From an uncultured Erysipelotrichaceae bacterium (GTDB lineage Bacteria; Bacillota_I; Bacilli_A; Erysipelotrichales; Erysipelotrichaceae), in NCBI GenBank assembly GCA_947175465.1, contig CAMWMY010000042.1:1-8439 (forward strand): DNA of 8,439 nucleotides, given 5' to 3'. Every line of letters begins with the position of its first letter. Position 1 is the first letter of the stretch. Shown here in pieces: positions 1 through 6,191 of this stretch. The position numbers and the translations under genes were made by a program. The notes beneath the pieces are model-generated. The model saw only the letters and a list, made by a program, of their open reading frames with translations. It did no database searches and was not told the DNA's origin.

Positions 1-36
1 CTCTTATATGACATTGCATCTTTATGAGCGATAGTT

Positions 37-41
37 GGAGG
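37..41 (+). promoter_or_regulatory. Ribosome binding site deciding the S-component start
   Basis: GGAGG lies 5 bases before the ATG at 47. It overlaps the upstream in-frame TTG (35-37), so initiation at the TTG would bury its own Shine-Dalgarno sequence inside the coding region. This fixes the start at 47. Confidence 0.85.
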
Positions 42-46
42 TATTT

Positions 47-667
47 ATGAAAAAACAAAATATTTATAATAGAGTTACTTTAGCTATTCTTTTAGCTGTC
101 GAAATTATTTTATTTTTATCCCCTTTTGGTTATATACGTATAGGTATATTTAATATTACAACCTTGCATCTTCCTGTTTTAATAGCTGCACTAGTTTTAG
201 GATGGAAAGCTGGTATGATCGCAGGACTTTTCTTTGGATGTATTAGCATATGGAATGCTACTTTTTTCCCAAATGTAACTTCCTTTGTCTTTTCTCCTTT
301 TATAGAAGTAGGTGGCGTGCATGGAAATTTTACTAGTCTTATTATTGCACTTGTTCCTAGAATGCTTTTAGGAATAAGCTGTGCTTTCTTCTTTCAAACA
401 TTTAGCAAACACTTTCGCCAAACAAAATGGAATCTTCTTTTAGCAAGTGCTTTTGCTACACTCATCCATACAATTCTCGTCTTTTTCTTTATTTATATCT
501 TTTTCGCTAATGCTTATGCAAATGCTACCCAAATTCCTTCGCATGCATTAATAGCTTCCTTTCTTGGAATTTTCCTTACGAATGGTATAGCGGAAATTAT
601 TGTTGCCTGCATCATCAGTATGTATATTTATCCACTTCTTCAACATGTAAAAAAACGCATACTTTAA
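47..667 (+). CDS. ECF transporter S component, PanT-like (substrate-binding membrane subunit)
   Basis: This is a 206-residue, very hydrophobic protein with about six membrane helices (roughly residues 8-27, 33-51, 55-74, 95-117, 128-155 and 165-198). It looks like an S component of an energy-coupling factor vitamin transporter (ECF riboflavin/pantothenate-type family). Helix 1 carries AILLA (13-17), the AxxxA contact motif by which S components dock on EcfT. The stretch from TTLHLPV through TSFVFSPF (38-85) resembles the PanT/COG4684 group, which is linked to pantothenate uptake. The substrate here is inferred and not proven. No EcfA or EcfT gene is in the window, so it would share a general energising module encoded elsewhere (group II). 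The ATG at 47 is chosen over an in-frame TTG at 35 because GGAGG at 37-41 sits 5 bases before it, and the TTG overlaps that site. The gene ends in a bidirectional terminator shared with the convergent neighbour. Confidence 0.85.
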   Translation: MKKQNIYNRVTLAILLAVEIILFLSPFGYIRIGIFNITTLHLPVLIAALVLGWKAGMIAGLFFGCISIWNATFFPNVTSFVFSPFIEVGGVHGNFTSLIIALVPRMLLGISCAFFFQTFSKHFRQTKWNLLLASAFATLIHTILVFFFIYIFFANAYANATQIPSHALIASFLGIFLTNGIAEIIVACIISMYIYPLLQHVKKRIL

Positions 668-688
668 ACATATGCGTTTTTTTATGTT
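642..688. terminator. Bidirectional intrinsic terminator between convergent genes
   Basis: A perfect 13-bp stem pairs 649-661 (seven A then CGCATA) with 671-683 (TATGCG then seven T) around a 9-base loop. AACAT at 642-646 and ATGTT at 684-688 extend it past a 2-base bulge. The A tract on one side and the T tract on the other give a U-run in both directions. The + strand stop codon (665-667) lies in the loop, and the minus-strand stop (687-689) lies at the outer end of the extended stem. It serves the S-component gene and the peptidoglycan-binding gene. Confidence 0.9.
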
Positions 689-1199
689 ATCTTGTTAAGC
701 TATTTCTTGTATTAATAATAGCGTCCCAAGTATTTTTTCCAATGTTACCATCAATTGCTAAGTTATATAAATATTGAAATTGTTGTACAGCTGTTGTTGT
801 TCGAGTACCATAATTTCCATCAACTGGCACAGGGCGAAGGCATGTGTTTCGCTCTGCAATTTCATTTATATATTCTTGCATTTTAAAAACATCTAAGCCT
901 GTATTTCCTTGTGTTAAATAAAAAGAACTAGAGCTTACAGGAATATTCGTTACAATACCTAAGGAGCGTAATTCATTTACAATCGAATTCCATGTTTCAT
1001 ACCCAATAACACCATCTTGAGCTAAATTAGCATAGCGTTGCCACTCTCTTACAGCAGCCTGTGTTAAAACACCATATCGACCATCTTGTAAATTTCGTGT
1101 TTTAATATACCCTCTTTCTTGAAACATATTTAAATATGCTTGCATTTTATTAACGGCAATTCCTATATCTCCCATTTGAAGAACAAATCGTGTATACAT
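687..1199 (-). CDS. Tandem peptidoglycan-binding domain protein, no signal peptide
   Basis: This 170-residue protein is made almost wholly of two PG_binding_1 repeats, at about residues 6-76 and 92-163. Both show the family pattern: G..G..V..MQ.Y(L/I)N...ER, then DG.YG..T..AV..(W/F)Q, then DG.IG..TW..I (for example 39-43 and 127-131 for DGxYG, and 62-70 and 150-158 for DGxIGxxTW). Such domains bind cell-wall or spore-cortex glycan and usually target an enzyme, but no catalytic domain is present. There is no signal peptide and no membrane helix, so its location is unclear. A role in spore or cortex assembly is possible by analogy only. The start is ATG 1199 with AAAGGAGG at 1213-1206, six bases upstream. 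A weak sigma-A-like promoter may lie at 1243-1273 (TTGTAT, 19 bases, TATGAT). The preceding terminator at 1323-1357 implies separate transcription. Confidence 0.85.
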   Translation of the reverse strand: MYTRFVLQMGDIGIAVNKMQAYLNMFQERGYIKTRNLQDGRYGVLTQAAVREWQRYANLAQDGVIGYETWNSIVNELRSLGIVTNIPVSSSSFYLTQGNTGLDVFKMQEYINEIAERNTCLRPVPVDGNYGTRTTTAVQQFQYLYNLAIDGNIGKNTWDAIINTRNSLTR

Positions 1200-1364
1200 G
1201 AAAATCCTCCTTTCAGTTTACTATATGTTTGTTTCTTCACCTATCATAGGCATTCTTCCTATTCTTGATACAATTCTTATATTTATCATGCAAAAGGTAA
1301 TCTATTTTTTAAATATTATTATAAAAAAATGCAAATACCGTTTACGTATTTACATTTCTATTAG
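1200..1364. other. Intergenic region between hydrolase and peptidoglycan-binding genes
   Basis: This 165-base gap holds the cassette terminator (1323-1357) and the ribosome binding site of the peptidoglycan-binding gene (1206-1213). A tentative minus-strand promoter may use TTGTAT at 1273-1268 and TATGAT at 1248-1243, but its 19-base spacer is longer than ideal. I see no convincing gene here. A 22-codon minus frame at 1221-1289 lacks a ribosome binding site. Confidence 0.5.
1323..1357 (-). terminator. Intrinsic terminator of the radical SAM-GNAT-hydrolase unit
   Basis: Read on the minus strand, AAATAC pairs with GTATTT around a 7-base loop. One mismatch is then followed by four more pairs (AATG/CATT), and a run of seven T (1329-1323) comes next. 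It lies 7 bases after the hydrolase stop codon (1365-1367). Confidence 0.8.
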
Positions 1365-2069
1365 CTATTCTTCACTTAAAAAGGTTAAAACTTCTTCATG
1401 GAAAGCACTTGCTCTTTGCTTAGATACAAAATGATTAGCTCCTTTTATTTGCACCCATTTTGCATCTGGAATACACTGGGCCATATATTGTGAATGCTGT
1501 CGCTTAATCATATCATGTTCTCCCACAAGAACGAGTGTTGGACTTTTTATCTTTTGCAAATCTTCCTTTGTTAGATTAGGATACAGTGCCATAAGCGAAA
1601 ACCTCTCTTTGGTTTTTATCATCTTCTTATACATGATTGCTAAAAAACTACTCATTTTATATTGTACTTGTATCATTTTTAAAACGTAAGATTTTAACCC
1701 TTTTGGCTCCATATTCGCTCCATTTAAAATAAGCTTTTTTACTTTTTGAGGATACTGAATTGCAAGATACATAGCAATATTTCCCCCATCAGAAAACCCA
1801 AGAATATGTGCTGATGAAATAGAGAGAGCTTCTAATAATTGATAAACATCATGTGCAAAGGTTTCAAAATGATATGGCTTCTCTCCTCTTGTTGATTTCC
1901 CATGTCCTCGAGTATCTATGACAATTACTTTATATTGGGTTTGAAACTTTATAATTTGTCTTTCAAAATAATGATGATCTTCACCATTTCCATGTAAAAG
2001 AACAAGTGGTGTCCCTTCCCCATGAATTTCATAATACATCATAAAATCATCTAAATTAATATGTGGCAT
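1365..2069 (-). CDS. Alpha/beta hydrolase
   Basis: This 234-residue single-domain hydrolase is of ordinary length for the alpha/beta fold. It shows the oxyanion-hole HGNG (26-29), the DTRGHGKS strand-4 motif (52-59), the nucleophile elbow GFSDG with Ser93, an acid residue Asp186 in GEHDMI, and His213 in GANHF, so the triad is complete. The fold covers esterases, lactonases and C-C hydrolases, and the substrate cannot be read from sequence. The cap region (about 120-165) is short, Lys/Met-rich and partly amphipathic. There is no signal peptide, so it is cytoplasmic. It is the last gene of a three-gene unit: the GNAT stop is 15 bases upstream, and its own AGGAG (2081-2077) lies in that gap, 7 bases before the ATG. 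A terminator follows directly. Confidence 0.9.
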   Translation of the reverse strand: MPHINLDDFMMYYEIHGEGTPLVLLHGNGEDHHYFERQIIKFQTQYKVIVIDTRGHGKSTRGEKPYHFETFAHDVYQLLEALSISSAHILGFSDGGNIAMYLAIQYPQKVKKLILNGANMEPKGLKSYVLKMIQVQYKMSSFLAIMYKKMIKTKERFSLMALYPNLTKEDLQKIKSPTLVLVGEHDMIKRQHSQYMAQCIPDAKWVQIKGANHFVSKQRASAFHEEVLTFLSEE

Positions 2070-2084
2070 TCTTTTTCTCCTCTT

Positions 2085-2594
2085 CTATTTTCCATATACT
2101 TCTCGATACAATTGAGTTTTTATTTCTTGAAATTGTTGCGCTGTTAATAAAGATGGATAACTCATAATATGCAATGGAAGGGGTCCATAATTCTTTTGCA
2201 AAGGTGGCTGTTCATAAGCAAAAGGATTCAAATGAAATCCTATACGCTCATAAAACATAATTCTTCTCTCTGTAATAGAATCACATGGCTTTTCAACCTC
2301 TAATATAACTGGTTTCTTCGCATTCTCTAAAAATGTTTTCATACATGCACTTCCAATTCCACTTCCTCTTTTTTGCTTTGACACAGCAAAATGTTCAATA
2401 TAAATAAAAGAAGAAAACTCCCATACAGCCATTATACTCTCTACGTTTTGTTCTTCTCCTTGAAAAAACAACTGATAATTGGTCTTGGATAATAATGCTT
2501 TTTGCCCTTCATATGTTCGTCTTTCTGCACTAGGAAACGCTTCTTCTATTAACGCAAATATATGAGGAAATATAGCTACATTGGCTTGTTTCAT
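2085..2594 (-). CDS. GNAT-family N-acetyltransferase
   Basis: This 169-residue protein has the GNAT core. The strand-4 segment IYIEHFAVS (64-72) runs into the acetyl-CoA pyrophosphate loop KRGSGIG (75-81), the Q/RxxGxG/A signature. The later FYERIGF (114-120) is the usual motif B helix and strand. The C-terminal part (about 121-169) is rich in Pro, Tyr and Gln and could shape an acceptor site. The family transfers an acetyl group from acetyl-CoA to an amine on a small molecule or protein. The acceptor here is unknown. The start ATG (2594-2592) overlaps the radical SAM stop codon in an ATGA arrangement, indicating translational coupling. The hydrolase gene follows 15 bases downstream. Co-expression with the radical SAM enzyme suggests a common pathway, but that is inference. 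Confidence 0.85.
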   Translation of the reverse strand: MKQANVAIFPHIFALIEEAFPSAERRTYEGQKALLSKTNYQLFFQGEEQNVESIMAVWEFSSFIYIEHFAVSKQKRGSGIGSACMKTFLENAKKPVILEVEKPCDSITERRIMFYERIGFHLNPFAYEQPPLQKNYGPLPLHIMSYPSLLTAQQFQEIKTQLYREVYGK

Positions 2595-3451
2595 TTTATC
2601 TCTCCTAAAAAACGTAATCGATAACTACAATGTTGGCAAAGTTCTTCTACAACCTGCCCTTGCATAAAACCTTCTTGTATTTTTCTTGTTTTTGCACTTT
2701 CTAAAATCTCTTTAAAAGCTGTCTCAAAAATATTCCCGAGTGTCACATCTCCTTTGCTATCTAAACAACAAGGCACTACTCTACCATCACTTAAAATGCC
2801 ACACATTGTTTTTAGTCCTAAACATCTTCCTTCACTTGAAACATAAGGGTTTGATAGAGAAGGCCATTGAAAGACTTCTTCAAACTGTATGTACATACGC
2901 TCCTGTAAAGAAATACTACCTCGTGCCACAATCTCATCATCTGTGACTTTTATTTTATAACGCTCTTGAATTTTTCTTAATAAGCCTTTTGTTTCTTCAT
3001 CTAACTGCTTGTTTTTCATATTCCACAAACGATATGAAATATAAGTACCTTGCGCTGCTAAATGTTCACTTACTTCAAATACTTGATGAAGATAATCTTC
3101 TAAAGAAATGTGCTTATGCTCTTTAAAACTATGTAAAGAAATATTCATTTGTCGTATCTTACTAAAATAAAGATCTTCTTTTTTATTATATAAAAGTGTT
3201 CCATTCGTTGTCATATTTACATGTATTTGCTCTTTTTCACAAATTGCTAATATTTCTTTTAATTTAGGATGTGAAAGAGGTTCTCCTAAGATATGTAAAT
3301 AAACATAAGATGTATACGGTTTAATCTCTTGAATAATATGAGCAAACTGCTCGATACTCATTATTTGGGCTAATCGATCATTTTGAATACAAAATGAGCA
3401 CTGTAAATTACATGAGTTCGTAATTTCGATATAAATCTTCTTAAATCGCAT
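2591..3451 (-). CDS. Radical SAM protein with shortened SPASM/twitch-like C-terminus
   Basis: This is a 286-residue iron-sulfur enzyme. CNLQCSFC (Cys14, Cys18, Cys21) is the CX3CX2C site for the SAM-cleaving 4Fe-4S cluster. LGEPL (55-59), TTNGT (81-85) and NISLHSF (103-109) are further radical SAM core motifs. The C-terminal region has Cys210, then Cys217-X5-G-X4-Cys228 (followed by Cys229), DGRVVPC and LGN, then Cys272-X2-Cys275. This matches the first half of a SPASM domain, but the usual final CX5CX3C and last Cys are absent because the protein ends 11 residues later, so one auxiliary cluster is likely. The reaction and substrate are unknown. The start is ATG 3451, with GGTGAT (3460-3455) complementary to the 16S tail. 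An upstream in-frame TTG at 3490 falls in a terminator and has no ribosome binding site. The gene is coupled to the GNAT gene by a 4-base overlap. Confidence 0.87.
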   Translation of the reverse strand: MRFKKIYIEITNSCNLQCSFCIQNDRLAQIMSIEQFAHIIQEIKPYTSYVYLHILGEPLSHPKLKEILAICEKEQIHVNMTTNGTLLYNKKEDLYFSKIRQMNISLHSFKEHKHISLEDYLHQVFEVSEHLAAQGTYISYRLWNMKNKQLDEETKGLLRKIQERYKIKVTDDEIVARGSISLQERMYIQFEEVFQWPSLSNPYVSSEGRCLGLKTMCGILSDGRVVPCCLDSKGDVTLGNIFETAFKEILESAKTRKIQEGFMQGQVVEELCQHCSYRLRFLGEIK

Positions 3452-3454
3452 AGC

Positions 3455-3460
3455 ATCACC
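3455..3460 (-). promoter_or_regulatory. Ribosome binding site of the radical SAM gene
   Basis: Minus-strand GGTGAT lies 3 bases before the ATG at 3451. It matches the downstream part of the ideal AGGAGGTGATC sequence and not the usual GGAGG core. Aligned to the 16S tail, its spacing is normal. It supports the ATG over the TTG at 3490. Confidence 0.6.
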
Positions 3461-3466
3461 ATGAGT

Positions 3467-3475
3467 AGTATAACA
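3467..3475 (-). promoter_or_regulatory. Candidate extended -10 promoter for the radical SAM operon
   Basis: Minus-strand TGTTATACT is a TGnTATAAT-type extended -10 element with 5 of 6 matches in the hexamer. No good -35 hexamer is found 16-18 bases upstream, where the sequence is terminator stem. Initiation about 7 bases downstream would start the mRNA at about 3460, immediately at the GGTGAT site, giving a leader of about 9 bases. Confidence 0.4.
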
Positions 3476-3478
3476 TAG

Positions 3479-3510
3479 AAAAAAAGACAAGTCGAATGAA
3501 CTTATCTTTT
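3479..3510 (-). terminator. Intrinsic terminator of the Ca2+ ATPase gene
   Basis: Read on the minus strand, AAAAGATAAGT (3510-3500) pairs with ACTTGTCTTTT (3492-3482) over 11 positions, one of them a T-G pair, around a 7-base loop. A T run covers 3485-3479. The ATPase stop codon TAA (3504-3502) is inside the left arm. The stem is AU-rich, so some read-through into the radical SAM gene is possible. Confidence 0.75.
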
Positions 3511-6093
3511 ATAAGAAGTATCTCTTTCTTTCGCAACCCATTTGCTTATTTCATTAATAACAAGAATACTTAAACTTAAAGCAAATACTACAAACCAACA
3601 AGTTGCATTTAAAGATGTCGTTTTTAATATGATATGAAAAAAAGGAAGCTCTGTCACAAGGATCTGTAATCCTATTCCAAAAATAATAGTTAAAATTAGC
3701 CACTTATTTTTAAACAAACCTACATCAAAAATAGAATGTGTACGTGAGCGCAAATTTAAAGCATGGAAGAGTTGAGACATAGACAATACCATAAATGCCA
3801 TTGTTTGTGCAAGTTGTGGACTAGTATCTAATCCAAAACGAAAAGCCACTAAGGTGATTGTTCCAATAAACATTCCATTTAAAATCGTAAATACCATTCC
3901 TCCATGTGCAAATAAACTTTCTTTTGAACTACGTGGTTTTTCTTTCATAATATATTGATCTTTAGGATCGACTCCTAAAGCTAATGCTGGAAAAGCATCC
4001 GTAACCAAGTTTACCCATAAAATTTGAATAGCACTTAAAGTAGAAATCACATTTGGCATTAATAGAATTGATAAGAAAAGAGCCATAATTTCTCCTAGAT
4101 TGCAACTTAGTAAATATAAGACAGCTTTTTGAATATTCAAATAAATATTTCTTCCTTCTTCTACTGCTTTTACAATAGTTGAAAAGCGATCATCTGTAAG
4201 AATCATATCTGCTGCTTGTTTACATACATCAGTTCCATTTTTTCCCATAGCAATTCCAATATCCGCATTTTTCAAAGAAGGAGCATCATTTACACCATCT
4301 CCTGTCATAGCAACTACAAGTTCTTGTTTTTTTAGCGCATTTACAATTCGTACTTTATGCTCAGGAGTAACTCTTGCAAATACACGATAATGCTGCACAT
4401 TTTTTTGTAACGTATCATCATCCATTTCATCTAACTTTTGCCCGGTCATCACTTCTTCTTGATTTTGTGTGATTTTTAATTGTTTCGCAATTGCATAGGC
4501 AGTAAGTGGATGATCTCCTGTAATCATAACAACCCGAATACCCGCTTCTTTACATAAAGCGATTGCTTCTTGAGCATCTTCTCGTGGAGGATCCATAAGA
4601 CCAACGCATCCAATAAATGTCATTTCTGCTTCTAAAGGCGAATGATAAGGATCATGAATCGTTTTTGTTGCTAAAGCAATCACACGTAACGCTGATTCAC
4701 TCATCTTTTTAGCAGCTTCTAATATTTTATTTTTTTCATACGTACTTAAAAGAATACGCTGTTGATCAATTTGCGCATGTGTACACATACTTAATACTTT
4801 TTCTAAAGCTCCTTTTGTATATACAAGATACCCACTTGGTGTTTGATGAACCGTTGTCATACATTTTCGTTTTGAATCAAATGGAATCTCATTTACACGT
4901 ACATAGGTCATATCAAGTTCATTTTTATCAATTCCATATGTTTTAGCATAAGCAAGCAAAGCACTTTCTGTTGGCTCTCCAAAGATTTCTTCATCTTGTA
5001 AACTTGCATCATTACATAAGGCAAGACCATGGACAAGTGTTCGATTATACCGATCAAATATATGAGAAGCATAACTATGTACTACATGCATTTTATTTTG
5101 CGTTAGTGTTCCTGTCTTATCACTACAAATCACACTGACAGATCCTAGTGTTTCAACTGCATGCAATTTACGCACAATCGCATGATTTTTAGACATTACT
5201 TGCACACCAAGGGCTAAAACAATCGTAACGACAGCAGGAAGCCCTTCTGGTATGGCTGCAACAGCTAAAGAAATGGAAAGGATAAGCATATCTAAAAGAT
5301 TTCTTCCTTGAAATAATGCAACTACAAACATAATAATACAAATACTCAAAGATATAATTCCTAATATTTTAGATAAATATGCCAATCGAACTTGAAGTGG
5401 TGTCATCTCTTGTTTTGCTTCATTTAACAAAGTAGCAATTTTTCCAACTTCACTTCGCATTCCTGTACGAACAACAACTCCTTTCGCCTTCCCATAGGTT
5501 ACATATGTAGACATAAACACCATATTTTTTTGATCAGCGATTGCAAGTACATCATCATATAAAGCAAGTGCATCTTTTTCAACAGCTTCACTTTCTCCTG
5601 TTAATGTACTTTCCTCAACTTTTAAATTCGTAGAAGATATTAAACGTAAATCAGCTGGAACATAACGTCCAACTTCTAGTTCAACAATATCCCCTTCCAC
5701 TAAATCACTTGAATTAATCTCTTTTAAACGCCCATTTCGAATGACATAAGCTTTTGGAGATGATAACTTCTCTAAAGCATCGATCGCTTTTTCCGCTTTA
5801 AATTCTTGTACAACTCCAATAATAGCATTTAATAAAATAACAGCCACAATGATAGAAGCATCTAAAAATTCTTGCAAAAAAGATGATATCACTGCCCCAA
5901 TAATTAAAATAATAACCATTGGATCTTTAAACTGTGATAAAAACATAGAAAGCAATGTGTTTCTTTTCTGTGAAACAAGTTCATTTTTTCCTAATTCCTT
6001 TAATCTTTTCGAAGCTTCTTTATCATCTAAACCCATATTTTCATTAACTTGAAACTGTTCTAACGTACGATAAATACTTTTACGATATGGCAT
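3502..6093 (-). CDS. Ca2+-transporting P-type ATPase (SERCA-like, type IIA)
   Basis: This 863-residue protein has the full P2-type ATPase plan and normal length: N-terminal cation ATPase segment, two helices, A domain with TGES (165-168), M3-M4, P domain with DKTGTLT (phosphorylated Asp325), N domain with KGA (427-429), TGD (525-527), GDGVNDAP (598-605) and a six-helix C-terminal part. Ca2+ ligands known from SERCA are present: PEGLP in M4 (Glu283, equivalent to Glu309), NxxE in M5 (Asn665, Glu668), and NLVTD in M6 (Asn695, Thr698, Asp699). The M8 position equivalent to Glu908 is Gln774. The protein would export Ca2+ from the cytoplasm using ATP. The ATG at 6093 is chosen over an in-frame GTG at 6099 because GGAGGAGGG (6107-6099) is 6-9 bases from the ATG and overlaps the GTG. 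I found no convincing promoter in the 68 bases after the upstream terminator. Confidence 0.93.
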   Translation of the reverse strand: MPYRKSIYRTLEQFQVNENMGLDDKEASKRLKELGKNELVSQKRNTLLSMFLSQFKDPMVIILIIGAVISSFLQEFLDASIIVAVILLNAIIGVVQEFKAEKAIDALEKLSSPKAYVIRNGRLKEINSSDLVEGDIVELEVGRYVPADLRLISSTNLKVEESTLTGESEAVEKDALALYDDVLAIADQKNMVFMSTYVTYGKAKGVVVRTGMRSEVGKIATLLNEAKQEMTPLQVRLAYLSKILGIISLSICIIMFVVALFQGRNLLDMLILSISLAVAAIPEGLPAVVTIVLALGVQVMSKNHAIVRKLHAVETLGSVSVICSDKTGTLTQNKMHVVHSYASHIFDRYNRTLVHGLALCNDASLQDEEIFGEPTESALLAYAKTYGIDKNELDMTYVRVNEIPFDSKRKCMTTVHQTPSGYLVYTKGALEKVLSMCTHAQIDQQRILLSTYEKNKILEAAKKMSESALRVIALATKTIHDPYHSPLEAEMTFIGCVGLMDPPREDAQEAIALCKEAGIRVVMITGDHPLTAYAIAKQLKITQNQEEVMTGQKLDEMDDDTLQKNVQHYRVFARVTPEHKVRIVNALKKQELVVAMTGDGVNDAPSLKNADIGIAMGKNGTDVCKQAADMILTDDRFSTIVKAVEEGRNIYLNIQKAVLYLLSCNLGEIMALFLSILLMPNVISTLSAIQILWVNLVTDAFPALALGVDPKDQYIMKEKPRSSKESLFAHGGMVFTILNGMFIGTITLVAFRFGLDTSPQLAQTMAFMVLSMSQLFHALNLRSRTHSIFDVGLFKNKWLILTIIFGIGLQILVTELPFFHIILKTTSLNATCWFVVFALSLSILVINEISKWVAKERDTSYKR

Positions 6094-6099
6094 ATACAC

Positions 6100-6107
6100 C
6101 CTCCTCC
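6100..6107 (-). promoter_or_regulatory. Doubled Shine-Dalgarno of the Ca2+ ATPase gene
   Basis: Two overlapping GGAGG cores (6107-6103 and 6104-6100, minus strand) precede the ATG at 6093 by 9 and 6 bases. The alternative GTG at 6099 would be only 0-3 bases away, so the ATG is the better start. Confidence 0.75.
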
Positions 6108-6161
6108 TCTAACTTAACTTATGTAAAAAAAGAAAGGCTATGCTCTATTCGACAAAAGAAT

Positions 6162-6191
6162 ATAAAAAGAGCAATCTTTTGATTGCTCTTT
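6162..6191 (-). terminator. Intrinsic terminator of the glucosaminidase gene
   Basis: On the minus strand, AAAGAGCAATC (6191-6181 side) pairs perfectly with GATTGCTCTTT (6176-6166 side) around a 4-base AAAA loop, giving 11 bp. The T run continues to 6164. The stem begins at the base directly after the TAG stop (6194-6192). It separates the glucosaminidase gene from the ATPase gene. Confidence 0.9.

Noticed and set aside
1218..1227. CATATAGTAA resembling a sporulation sigma-E/K -10 element before the peptidoglycan-binding gene
   Set aside because: No matching -35 at the right distance, and it would start the mRNA inside the ribosome binding site.
1221..1289. 22-codon minus-strand frame in the gap before the peptidoglycan-binding gene
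   Set aside because: Considered as a leader peptide or small gene, but no Shine-Dalgarno sequence precedes it and its composition is what AT-rich spacer gives by chance.
1198..1434. Open frame of 78 codons on the + strand
   Set aside because: No ribosome binding site. It starts across the 5' end of the minus-strand peptidoglycan-binding gene, runs through that gene's ribosome binding site and the cassette terminator, and ends antisense in the hydrolase gene.
2740..2946. 68-codon + strand frame inside the radical SAM gene
   Set aside because: Antisense to a well-supported coding region, with no ribosome binding site and no recognisable product.
3452..3490. In-frame TTG extension of the radical SAM protein by 13 residues
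   Set aside because: The extension lies over the preceding terminator and candidate promoter, lacks a ribosome binding site, and homologous proteins start shortly before the CX3CX2C motif.
5849..6052. 67-codon + strand frame inside the Ca2+ ATPase gene
   Set aside because: Antisense shadow of conserved ATPase sequence, with no independent signals.
6094..6161. Promoter for the Ca2+ ATPase gene
   Set aside because: TTGTCG and several TACATA-like hexamers occur, but no pair has acceptable spacing, so I did not call one.
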